This document shows positions 25,993 to 34,276 of a stretch of 64,000 nucleotides of DNA, piece by piece. Source of the stretch: Olsenella sp. KH3B4 (GTDB taxonomy: Bacteria; Actinomycetota; Coriobacteriia; Coriobacteriales; Atopobiaceae); the NCBI GenBank assembly GCA_900111695.1, contig FOHD01000002.1:186001-250000 (forward strand), read 5' to 3'. Position numbers and translations under genes: made by a program. Position 1 is the first letter of the stretch, and every line of letters begins with the position of its first letter. The notes under the pieces are model-generated. The model searched no databases. It was not told the DNA's origin and was given only the letters and a program-made list of their open reading frames with translations.

Positions 25993-27303
25993 CTAGTTGG
26001 CTCCGCCTTTCTTCAGGCAGAACGCGGCGTAGAGCGGAATACTCTCGATACCATCGCTCATCCCAAAGTTTCGAGTTGACAAGCGCAGCGTTCGTACGGG
26101 CTCGTATTTCTCGCGATAGACAGAGAGGCTGCGCGAGCGGACGTTGTCAGACGACTTAACCTCTACGGGCACGGCTTGTGCGCCACCATCTTCGATGACA
26201 AAATCGACCTCGGCGGTTCTCCCGCTCGTCCAGTAGCGAGGCACAAAGCCACCAGCAACAAGGTTCTGCGCCACGTAGTTCTCGGTAAGCGCGCCAGCAT
26301 CAAGAAACTTGCGGGCGGCCGCGTCAAACATCACCGCTGGCGGAATCTCCATCATCGCGGAGAGAAGCCCCGTATCTGCAAGATAGATTTTGAACGACGA
26401 GCGGTCTTCCTGCATCTTTAGAGGCACCTGGCCCGACGAAATCCGAACGCAACGGTTCACAAGTCCAGCAGTCTCGAGCCAATCAAGCGCCACGGAATAC
26501 TGGCTCGCTCTCCCGCCCGACCGCACTACCTTGTATTGGAACTTGTGATTCTCCTTCGCAAGCTGCGCGGGGACGCTCAGCCATGCTTCACGAATGCGAG
26601 CCGTCTCAATTGGTTCGGCATACTTTGCCATGTCCGCAACATAGAGATCTAAGATGTCGCGCTGAATGCGCGAGACATCTGCAAAGTCCCCGTGCTCGGC
26701 ATATGAGGCGACCGCCTCGGGCATCCCGCCGGTCAACACGTATGTCCTGTAGAAATCGAGAGCCTGCTCATGAAGGGGGTATGGGGCCTTGCGTGCATAC
26801 GCTTCCGAAATGCCCTTGATCATCTGCCCGTGACCTGTAGCCTCAAGCCACTCGTCAAAGGTCATGGGCAGAAGCGTGAGCGTCTCCACCTTGCCCACGG
26901 GCGCTGAGAACCCAATGCGGTTCACAGCAACGCCCAAGAGGCTCCCCGCAGCAACCACATAGGAGTCCGGAAGCTCCTCGCAGATGTACTTGAGCGCGGC
27001 AAGCGCGCGCGGCGCCGCCTGAATCTCGTCAAAAAAGATGAGGGTGCGATGGGGATCGATTCGATGGTTAGTAACCTGTTCGATATTGGAAATCACCCGG
27101 TTGGGATCCAAGTCGCCATCAAAAACCTCACGCGCGACAGCCTGCCGCTCAAGGTCGAGAAAAACGTAGTCGTCAAACTCTGCCTTGGCAAACTCTTTGA
27201 TGAGGTAGCTCTTGCCAACCTGGCGGGCGCCATAGACCAGGAGTGGTTTGCGAGAGCTGCGGGACTTCCATCCCATGAGAGCGCTCATCGCGTTACGTTT
27301 CAT
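25993..27303 (-). CDS. DUF4143-family AAA ATPase (second copy)
   Basis: A 436-residue complete member of the family. Walker A is GARQVGKS (about 25-32) and Walker B LIFFDEIQ (about 88-95), followed by an AAA-like region with AAGSLLGVAV (sensor 1). The C-terminal DUF4143 part has EVDFVIEDGG (about 377-386) and PVEVKSSDN (about 390-398), the pattern of a PD-(D/E)XK nuclease core. The ATG at 27303 has a weak ribosome site (GGGAGGC). It is alone, with a strong inverted repeat in its promoter. Whether it acts in defence, toxin control or regulation is unknown. Confidence 0.88.
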   Translation of the reverse strand: MKRNAMSALMGWKSRSSRKPLLVYGARQVGKSYLIKEFAKAEFDDYVFLDLERQAVAREVFDGDLDPNRVISNIEQVTNHRIDPHRTLIFFDEIQAAPRALAALKYICEELPDSYVVAAGSLLGVAVNRIGFSAPVGKVETLTLLPMTFDEWLEATGHGQMIKGISEAYARKAPYPLHEQALDFYRTYVLTGGMPEAVASYAEHGDFADVSRIQRDILDLYVADMAKYAEPIETARIREAWLSVPAQLAKENHKFQYKVVRSGGRASQYSVALDWLETAGLVNRCVRISSGQVPLKMQEDRSSFKIYLADTGLLSAMMEIPPAVMFDAAARKFLDAGALTENYVAQNLVAGGFVPRYWTSGRTAEVDFVIEDGGAQAVPVEVKSSDNVRSRSLSVYREKYEPVRTLRLSTRNFGMSDGIESIPLYAAFCLKKGGAN

Positions 27304-27353
27304 ATCAAGCCTCCCATCTTGGTTTCCCGATAGCAGACTACCACATAAGTTGC

Positions 27354-27410
27354 AAAAAATGTAATCTGTGACATTTTTATCTGTAGAAAAGTGTCACGGA
27401 TTACATTTTT
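27354..27410. repeat. 15-bp inverted repeat upstream of second DUF4143 ATPase
   Basis: AAAAATGTAATCTGTGACA (from 27354) and TGTCACGGATTACATTTTT (27392-27410) are mirror copies with one central difference, separated by about 18 AT-rich bases. It lies 50-107 bp before the ATPase start at 27303. It is the inverted-repeat counterpart of the tandem arrays at the other two DUF4143 genes. Confidence 0.75.
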
Positions 27411-27448
27411 CATCATTTAATTCATGCGCGAGAGGCGAAGCAATACGC

Positions 27449-27480
27449 CCCGGCTTCGCTGCATGAGTTGCGAAGCCGGG
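27449..27480 (-). terminator. Hairpin after the ABC exporter gene
   Basis: CCCGGCTTCGC (27449-27459) and GCGAAGCCGGG (27470-27480) form an 11-bp stem 25 bp past the exporter stop. Confidence 0.55.
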
Positions 27481-27505
27481 ACGCTCGTTGCCGAGAAGGC
27501 CTTCC

Positions 27506-29305
27506 CTACTCCAGGAAGCCACCGGTCTGGCGGTTCCAGAGGCTCGCGTACTCTCCGCCACGCTCGACCAGCTCGTGATGGGTGCCGTCCTCAACGACCT
27601 CACCGTGTGCCAGCACCACAATGCGGTCGAGAGACGCAACCGTGGACAGCCGGTGAGCAACCACGATGGAGGTGCGACCCCGCATGAGGTTCTCGAGCGC
27701 GCCCTGCACGAGCGCCTCGGACTCGGAGTCAAGCGCGGAGGTCGCCTCGTCGAGCACCAAGATGGGCGCGTCAACCAGGATGGCACGGGCGATTGCCACG
27801 CGCTGGCGCTGGCCTCCCGAGAGCTTGACGCCCCTCTCGCCCACCATGGTGTCAAAGCCGTCCGGCAGCCGCTCGATGAACTCGAGCGCGTTTGCCTCCT
27901 CGGCGGCTCGGCGGATCTCCTCGTCCGTTGCGTCTGGCTTGCCGTAGGCGATGTTCTCGCGGATCGAGCGGTGGAAGAGAAGCGCCTCCTGCGGGACGTA
28001 GGCAACCTGGCGGCGCAGGCTCTGCTGGGTGCAGTGGCTCACGTCCTGGCCGTCCACCAACACGCGGCCCTCCTGCACGTCGTCCAGGCGCAGCAAGAGC
28101 TTGGTGAGCGTGGTCTTGCCCGAGCCGGAACGACCCACCAGGCCAACGCGCTGGCCTGCGGGAATACGGAGGTTGAGGTCCTCGAAGACGTAATCGTCCT
28201 GCGGCGCGTCAGGATAGCGGAAACGCAGGTTCTCAAAGTCGATGCGCCCCTCGATGACGGCAAGCGGCTTGGCGTCTGCGTCGTCTGCCACAAGCGTGGG
28301 CTCGTCCAGCACGCGCGTCATCTCGGCGGCATCGCCAAACGCGCGGTTGATGCGCTGCATCATGGAGTTGAAGTAGTTGAAGCGCATCGTGAGGTTGTAG
28401 GTGTACGTGAACATCATGACCAGCGTGCCGGCGCTTATCCCAAACCACGCGTTGCCGCCCACCACGAAGATCGAGACCACAAACATGATGGCGGTGATGA
28501 GCGCCGACGTGGTGAAGCCGCGTCGCATGGTGGCGCGCATGTTGACGTTCTCGGCGGCCATGGCCTCTCGGTCAGCCGTGGTGAAGAGCCCGCGCTCGTA
28601 GTCCTCGCGACCGTAGGTCTTGACGGCAAGTATGTTGGTCACGGCATCGGAGAGCACGCCGGAGAGCCTGTTCTGGGCGCGCGACGCCTCGGCAGAGAGG
28701 GGAAGGATGCGCCGGTACATGCCGTAGGCGATAACCACGTAGAGCACGAGCATCGCCACGAGAATAGCCACGAAGAGCGGGGCTATGGGTGCGAGAATCC
28801 CCACCGTGAGCACGATGGAGGCCAGCGTTGGCCACAGCGAGTACGTCACCACGTCCACCAGGCCGGAGTAGCCCGAGACAAAGCGCGAGGTCTGGCTGAC
28901 CAGGCTGCCACCAAAGCGACTGTTGTGGAATGTCATCGACTGGTTGGAGAGCGTGTCGAAGCACAGGCGCGACAGCTGGTAGTCGCCGTTGATCTCCAGC
29001 TTGTAGACCGAGTAGTCCTGCAGCTTGGAGAGCGTCTGCCCCACGGCGTTTACCACGAGCAGCGCCAGCACGTAGGGCCCAAACACGGGAAGCACCTGAT
29101 CTGCCGAGACGGGCGAGGCCTGCACGCGGTCAACGATGAGGCCCATCACGTAGGTGTTCGCAAAGGTGAGCAGGGCGATGTAGCCTACCGAGCTCACGAT
29201 GGAGAGCACGAAGGCGCCAAGCTTCTGTCGCGTGACTCCCCAGAAGTAGTGCAGCGTGCGTCGGATGGTCGCACGGTCGTTCTTGTCGGTTGGTCGAGCA
29301 GCCAA
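27506..29305 (-). CDS. ABC exporter half-transporter (MdlB/MsbA type)
   Basis: A 599-residue fused permease-ATPase. Six transmembrane helices span about 20-310. The nucleotide-binding domain has Walker A GRSGSGKTTL, signature KLSGGQRQR and Walker B ILVLDEATSALDSES. It would act as a homodimer, or with a partner gene not present here, to export drugs, lipids or peptides. The start is taken as TTG at 29305 because GAGGGGG lies six bases upstream; the in-frame extension to 29491 has no family match and crosses the promoter region. It is divergent from the riboswitch-controlled purine genes. Cargo is unknown. Confidence 0.88.
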   Translation of the reverse strand: MAARPTDKNDRATIRRTLHYFWGVTRQKLGAFVLSIVSSVGYIALLTFANTYVMGLIVDRVQASPVSADQVLPVFGPYVLALLVVNAVGQTLSKLQDYSVYKLEINGDYQLSRLCFDTLSNQSMTFHNSRFGGSLVSQTSRFVSGYSGLVDVVTYSLWPTLASIVLTVGILAPIAPLFVAILVAMLVLYVVIAYGMYRRILPLSAEASRAQNRLSGVLSDAVTNILAVKTYGREDYERGLFTTADREAMAAENVNMRATMRRGFTTSALITAIMFVVSIFVVGGNAWFGISAGTLVMMFTYTYNLTMRFNYFNSMMQRINRAFGDAAEMTRVLDEPTLVADDADAKPLAVIEGRIDFENLRFRYPDAPQDDYVFEDLNLRIPAGQRVGLVGRSGSGKTTLTKLLLRLDDVQEGRVLVDGQDVSHCTQQSLRRQVAYVPQEALLFHRSIRENIAYGKPDATDEEIRRAAEEANALEFIERLPDGFDTMVGERGVKLSGGQRQRVAIARAILVDAPILVLDEATSALDSESEALVQGALENLMRGRTSIVVAHRLSTVASLDRIVVLAHGEVVEDGTHHELVERGGEYASLWNRQTGGFLE

Positions 29306-29543
29306 AACAATCCCCCTCAGGTTCTTTCGCCACAAGCAGCGTTGGTGTAGCTGATGTAGCTTGCCCCAAGCAAGCCAAGAGTTACGCCACACAGCAGACG
29401 TCGCAGCTAAACCACAAATGAACAGGGCGCGAAGGCTCCTACAATCACCTCTGCGGTCACATATGGCAACCCGGCGCATTCTTGATGCCAAGGCACGCAG
29501 CCCCTCTCGGCGTGATACAGTGAAGCCACAGGAAACGCGCTGT

Positions 29544-29645
29544 TACTGACGGATAATCGTGGGACACCACGGGGAAGCAGCGTGAACACAACCCGCCGAC
29601 CGTCTGGGCAAGCGCACCTGAGTGGGTGCTTGCCCGCTGTTGCCT
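29544..29645 (+). promoter_or_regulatory. ZTP (pfl) riboswitch with overlapping terminator
   Basis: The segment GATAATCGTGGGACACCACG, then GGGGAAGCAGCGTGAA, and finally CCGACCGTCTGGGCA has the conserved pieces of the ZTP/pfl aptamer. The 3' CTGGGCA is reused in a hairpin, GGGCAAGCGCACC pairing with GGGTGCTTGCCC (29606-29635), followed by a short T-rich stretch. ZTP/ZMP binding should therefore block termination. It sits 47 bp before purO, as expected because ZMP accumulates when AICAR transformylase is limited by folate. Recognition is by eye from memory of the consensus. Confidence 0.8.
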
Positions 29646-29691
29646 TTTGGGGCCGGGTCCACTCGCGTGCGCACGAGAGAAGAGAGGACCC

Positions 29692-30327
29692 ATGGAGGAT
29701 CTGCTCGAGCTGCTGCGCGACAACCCCTATCCCGGACGCGGCATTGTGGTTGGCAGCAACTGCGTCTACTACTGGATCATGGGGCGCAGCTCCAACAGCC
29801 GGAACCGCGTGTTTGTGAAGACCGAGGACGGCATCCGAACCGAGGCGCATGACCCTGCGCTTCTCGAAGACCCCAGCCTGATCATCTACCACCCTGTTCG
29901 CACCATGGGCAACGACCTTGTGGTGACCAACGGCGACCAGACCGACACAATCGTCGAGAAGGGCGACTTTGTCGCCGGCTGCATGGCGCGCGAGTACGAG
30001 CCGGACAAGCCCAACTACACGCCGCGCATCAGCTCGATCCTGCACCCCAACGGCTCATTTGAGCTCTCCATCCTCAAGCGCGCAAGAGACGGGCGCTGCG
30101 CACGCGAGTTCTTCTCGTACGAGGGCGCCGATGGCGGCTGTGGCTACTTCATCAGCACCTACCAGGGAGACGGCAACCCACTTCCCAGCTTTGCCGGCGA
30201 ACCCATTCACGTGGGCATGGGGAGCCCCGAGGAAGTCTGGGAGGCGCTCAACCCCGAAAACAAGGTCTCGCTCTACACCAACGTGAATGGCGAGGTGCGC
30301 ATCTTCAACAAGAACCTCGGCGACTAG
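29692..30327 (+). CDS. purO: IMP cyclohydrolase, PurO-like stand-alone enzyme
   Basis: A 211-residue protein matching the archaeal-type IMP cyclohydrolase family (PF07826): LLRDNPYPGRGIVVG at the start, IIYHPVRTMGNDLVVTNGDQTD (about 64-85) and NYTPRISSIL. It closes FAICAR to IMP, the last step of purine synthesis. Bacteria usually have this activity as the N-terminal domain of PurH; here that domain is missing from the nearby purH, so this gene supplies it. The ATG at 29692 follows AGAGGA. A ZTP riboswitch lies just upstream. Confidence 0.85.
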   Translation: MEDLLELLRDNPYPGRGIVVGSNCVYYWIMGRSSNSRNRVFVKTEDGIRTEAHDPALLEDPSLIIYHPVRTMGNDLVVTNGDQTDTIVEKGDFVAGCMAREYEPDKPNYTPRISSILHPNGSFELSILKRARDGRCAREFFSYEGADGGCGYFISTYQGDGNPLPSFAGEPIHVGMGSPEEVWEALNPENKVSLYTNVNGEVRIFNKNLGD

Positions 30328-30423
30328 GACCGGCGGTGGGTTGGCACGGCATGTCTTTCCTGCGGGCTCAAGCAGCGCTTCGCGAACTCGCCGCAGGAAA
30401 GACATGCCGTGCGCCCGCCGGTC
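30328..30423. repeat. Long hairpin with conserved loop, element 1
   Basis: Directly after the purO stop, a 9-bp outer stem (GACCGGCGG with CCGCCGGTC) encloses a perfect 22-bp stem (30344-30365 with 30391-30412). The 25-nt loop is GCTCAAGCAGCGCTTCGCGAACTCG in two parts: GCTCAAGCAGCG and CTTCGCGAACTCG. The loop is the reverse complement of the loop of element 2, with one mismatch, while the stems are unrelated. Confidence 0.85.
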
Positions 30424-30536
30424 CTCGTCGCCTCCACCCTCCTGTTCTGCTTTCAGCTCTATCAGGCTTGTTTGCGTGTCGTGGCTGATGGTCTTGCAGC
30501 CGTACCACGTTAAGTCTGGACTTCCTTCCCCCGCTG

Positions 30537-30606
30537 GCCTTTTGCCTCTTTGCCTGCGGCGAGTTCGCGAAGCGCTGTTTGAGCAGCAGGCAAAGAGGCA
30601 AAAGGC
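30537..30606. repeat. Long hairpin with conserved loop, element 2
   Basis: A perfect 21-bp stem (30537-30557 with 30586-30606; arms GCCTTTTGCCTCTTTGCCTGC-type, purine-poor then purine-rich) holds a 28-nt loop containing CGAGTTCGCGAAGCG then CTGTTTGAGC. It ends 20 bp before the purH start, so folding of the transcript could affect its ribosome site. The 113 bp between the two hairpins (30424-30536) show no gene. Confidence 0.85.
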
Positions 30607-30626
30607 ACAAAGAAGAAAGGAAACGT

Positions 30627-31805
30627 ATGAACTCGCTTGAACTTAAGTACGGCTGCAATCCCAACCAGAAGCCCGCACGCATCTTCATGCGGGACGGCTC
30701 AGATCTGCCCGTGACGGTGCTCTCGGGCACGCCGGGCTACATCAACTTCCTCGACGCCCTCAACTCCTGGCAGCTCGTGCGCGAGCTGCGCGAGGCAACG
30801 GGCATGCCCGCAGCAGCGTCGTTCAAGCACGTCTCGCCAGCTGGCGCGGCCGTGGGCACGCCTCTCTCCGATGAGGACAAGATGGCCTTCTTCGTGGACG
30901 ACGAGGGCGAGCTCACACCCATCGCCTGCGCCTACATTCGCGCGCGCGGCGCGGACCGCATGAGCTCCTTTGGCGACTGGGCGGCCCTCTCCGACACCTG
31001 CGACGAGCGCACGGCCCGCTACCTCAAGCACGAGGTCTCGGACGGCATCATCGCGCCGGGCTACACGCCCGAGGCGCTCGAGATCCTGCGCTCCAAGAAG
31101 CATGGCAAGTACAACGTGGTCCAGATTGACCCCAACTACGTCTGCCCGGCGGTCGAGCACAAGGACGTCTTTGGCATCACCTTCGAGCAAGGGCATAACT
31201 TCTCGAAGATTGACCGCGATCTTCTCGCCAACGTGGTCACCAAGAACAAGGACATCCCCGAGGCCGCCAAGATTGACATGATTGTGAGTCTCATCACCCT
31301 TAAGTACACGCAGTCCAACTCCGTGTGCTATGTGAAGAACGGCCAGGCCATTGGTGTTGGGGCAGGCCAGCAGAGTCGCATCCACTGCACGCGCCTTGCC
31401 GGCAGCAAGGCCGACACCTGGTGGCTGCGTCGTCACCCCAAGGTGCTTGGCCTGCGCTTTGTTGACGGCATCCACCGCCCCGACCGCGATAACGCCATCG
31501 ACCTCTACATCTCAGACGACCACGACGACGTCCTGGCCGACGGCGCCTGGCAGCGCATCTTTGCCGAGAAGCCCGAGGTGCTCACGGCGGACGAGAAGCG
31601 CGCGTGGCTTGCCCAGCAGACGGGCGTGACACTTGGCTCCGACGCGTTCTTCCCCTTTGGCGACAACATCGAGCGCGCACACCGCTCCGGCGTGAGCTAT
31701 GTGGCCGAGCCCGGCGGATCCATCCGCGACGACAACGTGATCGAGGTTGCCGACCGCTACGGGATGGCCATGTGCTTCACGGGCCTGAGGCTGTTCCACC
31801 ACTAG
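30627..31805 (+). CDS. purH: AICAR transformylase, single-domain PurH
   Basis: A 392-residue protein corresponding only to the C-terminal AICAR formyltransferase part of bifunctional PurH. Seen motifs are the N-terminal LKYGCNPNQKPA, FKHVSPAGAAVG (about 66-77), and QSNSVCYVKNGQAIGVGAGQQSRIHC (about 228-253, given as SVCYVKNGQAIGVGAGQQSR). It adds a formyl group from 10-formyl-THF to AICAR. The cyclohydrolase half is provided by purO 300 bp upstream. The ATG at 30627 follows AAAGGAAAC. A strong terminator follows the gene. Confidence 0.93.
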   Translation: MNSLELKYGCNPNQKPARIFMRDGSDLPVTVLSGTPGYINFLDALNSWQLVRELREATGMPAAASFKHVSPAGAAVGTPLSDEDKMAFFVDDEGELTPIACAYIRARGADRMSSFGDWAALSDTCDERTARYLKHEVSDGIIAPGYTPEALEILRSKKHGKYNVVQIDPNYVCPAVEHKDVFGITFEQGHNFSKIDRDLLANVVTKNKDIPEAAKIDMIVSLITLKYTQSNSVCYVKNGQAIGVGAGQQSRIHCTRLAGSKADTWWLRRHPKVLGLRFVDGIHRPDRDNAIDLYISDDHDDVLADGAWQRIFAEKPEVLTADEKRAWLAQQTGVTLGSDAFFPFGDNIERAHRSGVSYVAEPGGSIRDDNVIEVADRYGMAMCFTGLRLFHH

Positions 31806-31844
31806 AGTTTGGGCTTAGGCCTCATAAACGGCGCCCTTGTCTTT

Positions 31845-31881
31845 CTCGCCGTCCTGCTTGTCTCCCTGGCAGGACGGCGAG
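31845..31881 (+). terminator. Terminator after purH
   Basis: CTCGCCGTCCTGC (31845-31857) and GCAGGACGGCGAG (31869-31881) make a perfect 13-bp stem, followed by TTGCTTTATTC. Confidence 0.85.
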
Positions 31882-31908
31882 TTGCTTTATTCGGGCTACT
31901 TGCTTCCT

Positions 31909-31943
31909 AATGTGGCTACATTCTTATATAATGTAGCCACATT
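31909..31943. promoter_or_regulatory. Toxin-antitoxin operator over the -10 box
   Basis: AATGTGGCTACAT (31909-31921) and ATGTAGCCACATT (31931-31943) are perfect inverted 13-mers flanking and overlapping a TATAAT (31927-31932), 13 bp before the antitoxin start. This is the usual autoregulatory site of a Phd-type antitoxin. Confidence 0.8.
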
Positions 31944-31956
31944 CTAAGGAGACGAC

Positions 31957-32244
31957 ATGGCAACAGCACTTACACCCGTTGGGGTCCGGGAGGCAAAGAA
32001 CCGCTTTAGCGAGCTCGCCACAGAGGTGAATGCGACTGGCCGAGCACTGGTTGTGCTGCGAAACAACAAGCCCTGGGTGACGATTGCCCCAGCAGACGCC
32101 GAGTCGGCTGAGCGGAGAAGGCGTGCAGAAGCGCTCAAGGCCCTCACGCAAAGCATCGAGTCGGCAGCGGATGAACCCGCCTGGGACGCATCCCTCTCGG
32201 ACAAGGAGCTTCTGGGGGAAGAGAGGGAGAGGCGCTTTGGCTAA
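31957..32244 (+). CDS. Phd/YefM-type antitoxin
   Basis: A 95-residue antitoxin. The N-terminal 55 residues (VGVREAKNRFSELATEVNATGRALVVLRNNKPWVTIAP, seen as VGVREAKNRFSEL and LVVLRNNKPWVTI) have the Phd/YefM DNA-binding fold; the charged C-terminus would wrap the toxin. AAGGAG precedes the ATG. The gene overlaps the PIN toxin gene by 8 bp and is preceded by a perfect operator. Confidence 0.9.
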   Translation: MATALTPVGVREAKNRFSELATEVNATGRALVVLRNNKPWVTIAPADAESAERRRRAEALKALTQSIESAADEPAWDASLSDKELLGEERERRFG

Positions 32245-32668
32245 GGTTGTCTTGGATACAAACATTGTTCTCGACTACCTCAGCGCAGGCCGGCCGTGCC
32301 ACGCCGAGGCAGCTAGTTTGCTTGAGGGCCTCATCGAATGTGACGTTGTCCCCGTGGTTCCTGCCGGCTGCCTCAAAGACACGTATTACATCTTGTGTCG
32401 GCATTACCACAACGAACCACTTGTACGAGAGCGTTTGGATGCATTCCGCAGGGTTGTTGAGGTACAGCCGCTCACAAACGAGGTGCTTGATGCGGCGTTC
32501 TCATCGGACGAGCCGGACCTTGAGGACGCCATGGTACGTGCGACTGCAGAGCTTCTCGGCGCCAAAGCGATTATCACGCGTGATGCAACGGCATCCCGTG
32601 GCTCGAGCGTGCCCGCCATGGACGCCGCCGTCTTCTGCCAGTCGCTTTCCCCTTCCTTCCCTCAATAG
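32237..32668 (+). CDS. PIN-domain toxin (VapC-like ribonuclease)
   Basis: A 143-residue PIN-domain protein. The motif VVLDTNIVLDYL carries the first catalytic Asp, DEPDLEDAMVRATAE (about 91-105) the central acidic residues, and AIITRDATAS the last Asp. Such toxins cut tRNA or other RNA when freed from the antitoxin. The start is taken as TTG at 32237, eight bases inside the antitoxin gene and behind GGGAGAGG. The two genes form a standard type II pair with a Phd-type rather than a VapB-type antitoxin. Confidence 0.88.
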   Translation: MAKVVLDTNIVLDYLSAGRPCHAEAASLLEGLIECDVVPVVPAGCLKDTYYILCRHYHNEPLVRERLDAFRRVVEVQPLTNEVLDAAFSSDEPDLEDAMVRATAELLGAKAIITRDATASRGSSVPAMDAAVFCQSLSPSFPQ

Positions 32669-32699
32669 CAAATCGTCCATCGCCGCTCCTTTCCGTTCT

Positions 32700-32782
32700 C
32701 GTTCTTTATCGGTATCTGTGAATGTCGCCTCTCGCTACCTGGGTAAATGTTGGGCCGACTTAGCAGAAACCGATAAAGAGCG
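32700..32782. repeat. 14-bp inverted repeat in the gap after the toxin gene
   Basis: CGTTCTTTATCGGT (32700-32713) and ACCGATAAAGAGCG (32769-32782) match with one mismatch, within purine-rich sequence. No gene is visible in 32669-32945. Confidence 0.45.
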
Positions 32783-32869
32783 GAGGAGAAGGGGAAGAGA
32801 GCGAGGAGAGGAGAGAAGGGCAAGGGGCGTCTCGCAGGCAACGACGTTGGAAGCCAGCCTAAGGAGCAG

Positions 32870-32907
32870 GCCACCCCGGATGCCCTGAGCGTGGCATCCG
32901 GGGTGGC
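32870..32907. terminator. Strong hairpin downstream of trkA
   Basis: GCCACCCCGGATGCC and GGCATCCGGGGTGGC pair perfectly over 15 bp, 39 bp past the trkA stop on the minus strand. Confidence 0.65.
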
Positions 32908-32945
32908 GGCTTACCGCAATAGACATCTCGGTGACAAGGAACCAC

Positions 32946-33605
32946 CTAGGCAAAGGCGCGACGAAGCGCTCCGCGAGCCTTCTCGCTCGCAAAGGCAAGG
33001 ATGTTGTCGCCCTCGCAGAGGCCGGTATCCCCCTTGGGGATGATAGTGTCACCGGCGCGGTCGATAGCGATGATCACCGTCTCGTCGGGGAGCTGCAGCT
33101 CGCTCACGCTCTTGCCGGCAGCGCCAGACCCCGGGCGAATCTCAATCTGCACGAGTGCGTGGTTGTCCTTGCCCAGGCGCATGATCGTGAACACGTCCTC
33201 CATGTCGAGCCCCTCCTGAACGGAGCGCGCGAGGAGGTCGGCCTGGTTGATTCCCACGTCGACGCCCATTGACTCGTTGAACATCCAGGCGTTCTTGGGG
33301 TTGTTCACACGCGCAACAACGCGGGGGACCTGGTACTCGACCTTCGCAAGAGTCGAAACAACCAGGTTGACCTCGTCACTTCCCGTCGCGGCGATGACCA
33401 CGTCGGCGTTGAGGATTCCAGACTTCTCGAGAATCTCAGGACTCGTCCCGTTTCCGCAGATGATGTCCAGGCCGGGAAGGGCGGCGCGGATCTTCTCGAC
33501 AGCCGCCTTTCTATTCTCAATGATCGTGACCGAGGAACCGTCGTCCTTGAGGATGGGTGCGAGGTAGGTCCCCGTCTTGCCACCGCCCACAATGATGATT
33601 TGCAT
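32946..33605 (-). CDS. trkA: TrkA-type potassium channel regulator (second of pair)
   Basis: A 219-residue cytosolic regulator: Rossmann RCK_N domain (VGGGKTGTYLA, IIENR) at 1-120 and an RCK_C domain (ALVQIEIRPGSGAAGKSVSEL...) at about 140-215. These proteins bind NAD(H) or nucleotides and gate Trk/Ktr potassium channels. Start at 33605 behind GGGG. It follows the first trkA by 11 bp and is last in the operon ATPase-trkA-trkA. No TrkH/KtrB membrane subunit is in the window. Confidence 0.9.
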   Translation of the reverse strand: MQIIIVGGGKTGTYLAPILKDDGSSVTIIENRKAAVEKIRAALPGLDIICGNGTSPEILEKSGILNADVVIAATGSDEVNLVVSTLAKVEYQVPRVVARVNNPKNAWMFNESMGVDVGINQADLLARSVQEGLDMEDVFTIMRLGKDNHALVQIEIRPGSGAAGKSVSELQLPDETVIIAIDRAGDTIIPKGDTGLCEGDNILAFASEKARGALRRAFA

Positions 33606-33616
33606 GAGAAATCCCC

Positions 33617-34270
33617 CTACTCCGTCTTGCCCAGAATATGAGCGAACTTCTCCAGGGAGCTGCTCGCCACTGCCGCATACACCACGTCACCGTGGCCCAA
33701 CAGGGTCCCAGACGTTGGAATGAAGGTCTGGTTGTTGTGAGAAAGCGCGATGACCTTGATCTCGCCGACTACCGTAATCTCCTTGACTGGCCGATTCTCC
33801 AGCAGGGACGGCACGTCGGCACGCACGATCTGTACCGCGCCCGTACCCAACTCGAAGACGGAGTCCTGCTGGTGATAGGTGAGGAGTTCGCAAGCCCTGC
33901 GCACGCCCCAGTCGGTTGTCGAGATGGTCTGGATGCCCAGCCTACGATACGTCTCGGCCTTGGTCACGTCGTACATTCGGGCAATGACGCGTGGCACCCT
34001 GTAGGAGTCGCGGGCGATGCGCGCAATCACGATGTTCGCCTCGTCCGAGGTGGTGCAGGAAATGACCGCCTCGGCGCGGTCGATGCCAGCCTTCGCGAGG
34101 ACGTCACGGTCGAAGCCAACGCCCGCGAGCTTGCGGCCGGTGTATCCCTCGCCGAGTTCCTCGAGGCGCTCGGGGTTCTGGTCGATGGCGCACACGTTGT
34201 GCCCCTGGCGATCGAGCTTCCTCGCGAGCCCTATGCCCATGCGTCCGAGTCCAACGATGATAACGTTCAT
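33617..34270 (-). CDS. trkA: TrkA-type potassium channel regulator (first of pair)
   Basis: A 217-residue RCK protein with VGLGRMGIGLARKLDRQGH at the N-terminus, an acidic AIDQN at the end of strand 2, and a C-terminal RCK_C domain (AVQIVRADVPSLLENRPVKEI). It is only about a quarter identical by eye to its neighbour, so the two are old paralogues or hetero-partners. It starts 6 bp after the ATPase stop, so translation is probably coupled. Its position next to a P2-type ATPase rather than a Trk channel is unusual. Confidence 0.9.
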   Translation of the reverse strand: MNVIIVGLGRMGIGLARKLDRQGHNVCAIDQNPERLEELGEGYTGRKLAGVGFDRDVLAKAGIDRAEAVISCTTSDEANIVIARIARDSYRVPRVIARMYDVTKAETYRRLGIQTISTTDWGVRRACELLTYHQQDSVFELGTGAVQIVRADVPSLLENRPVKEITVVGEIKVIALSHNNQTFIPTSGTLLGHGDVVYAAVASSSLEKFAHILGKTE

Positions 34271-34276
34271 GACGTC

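Noticed and set aside
27488..29350. 620-codon open frame on the plus strand
   Set aside because: It is antisense to the ABC exporter, whose Walker and signature motifs are intact.
30328..30423. Ordinary Rho-independent terminator after purO
   Set aside because: The stem is far longer than usual, there is no T-run, and the loop is shared with another hairpin, so termination alone does not explain it.
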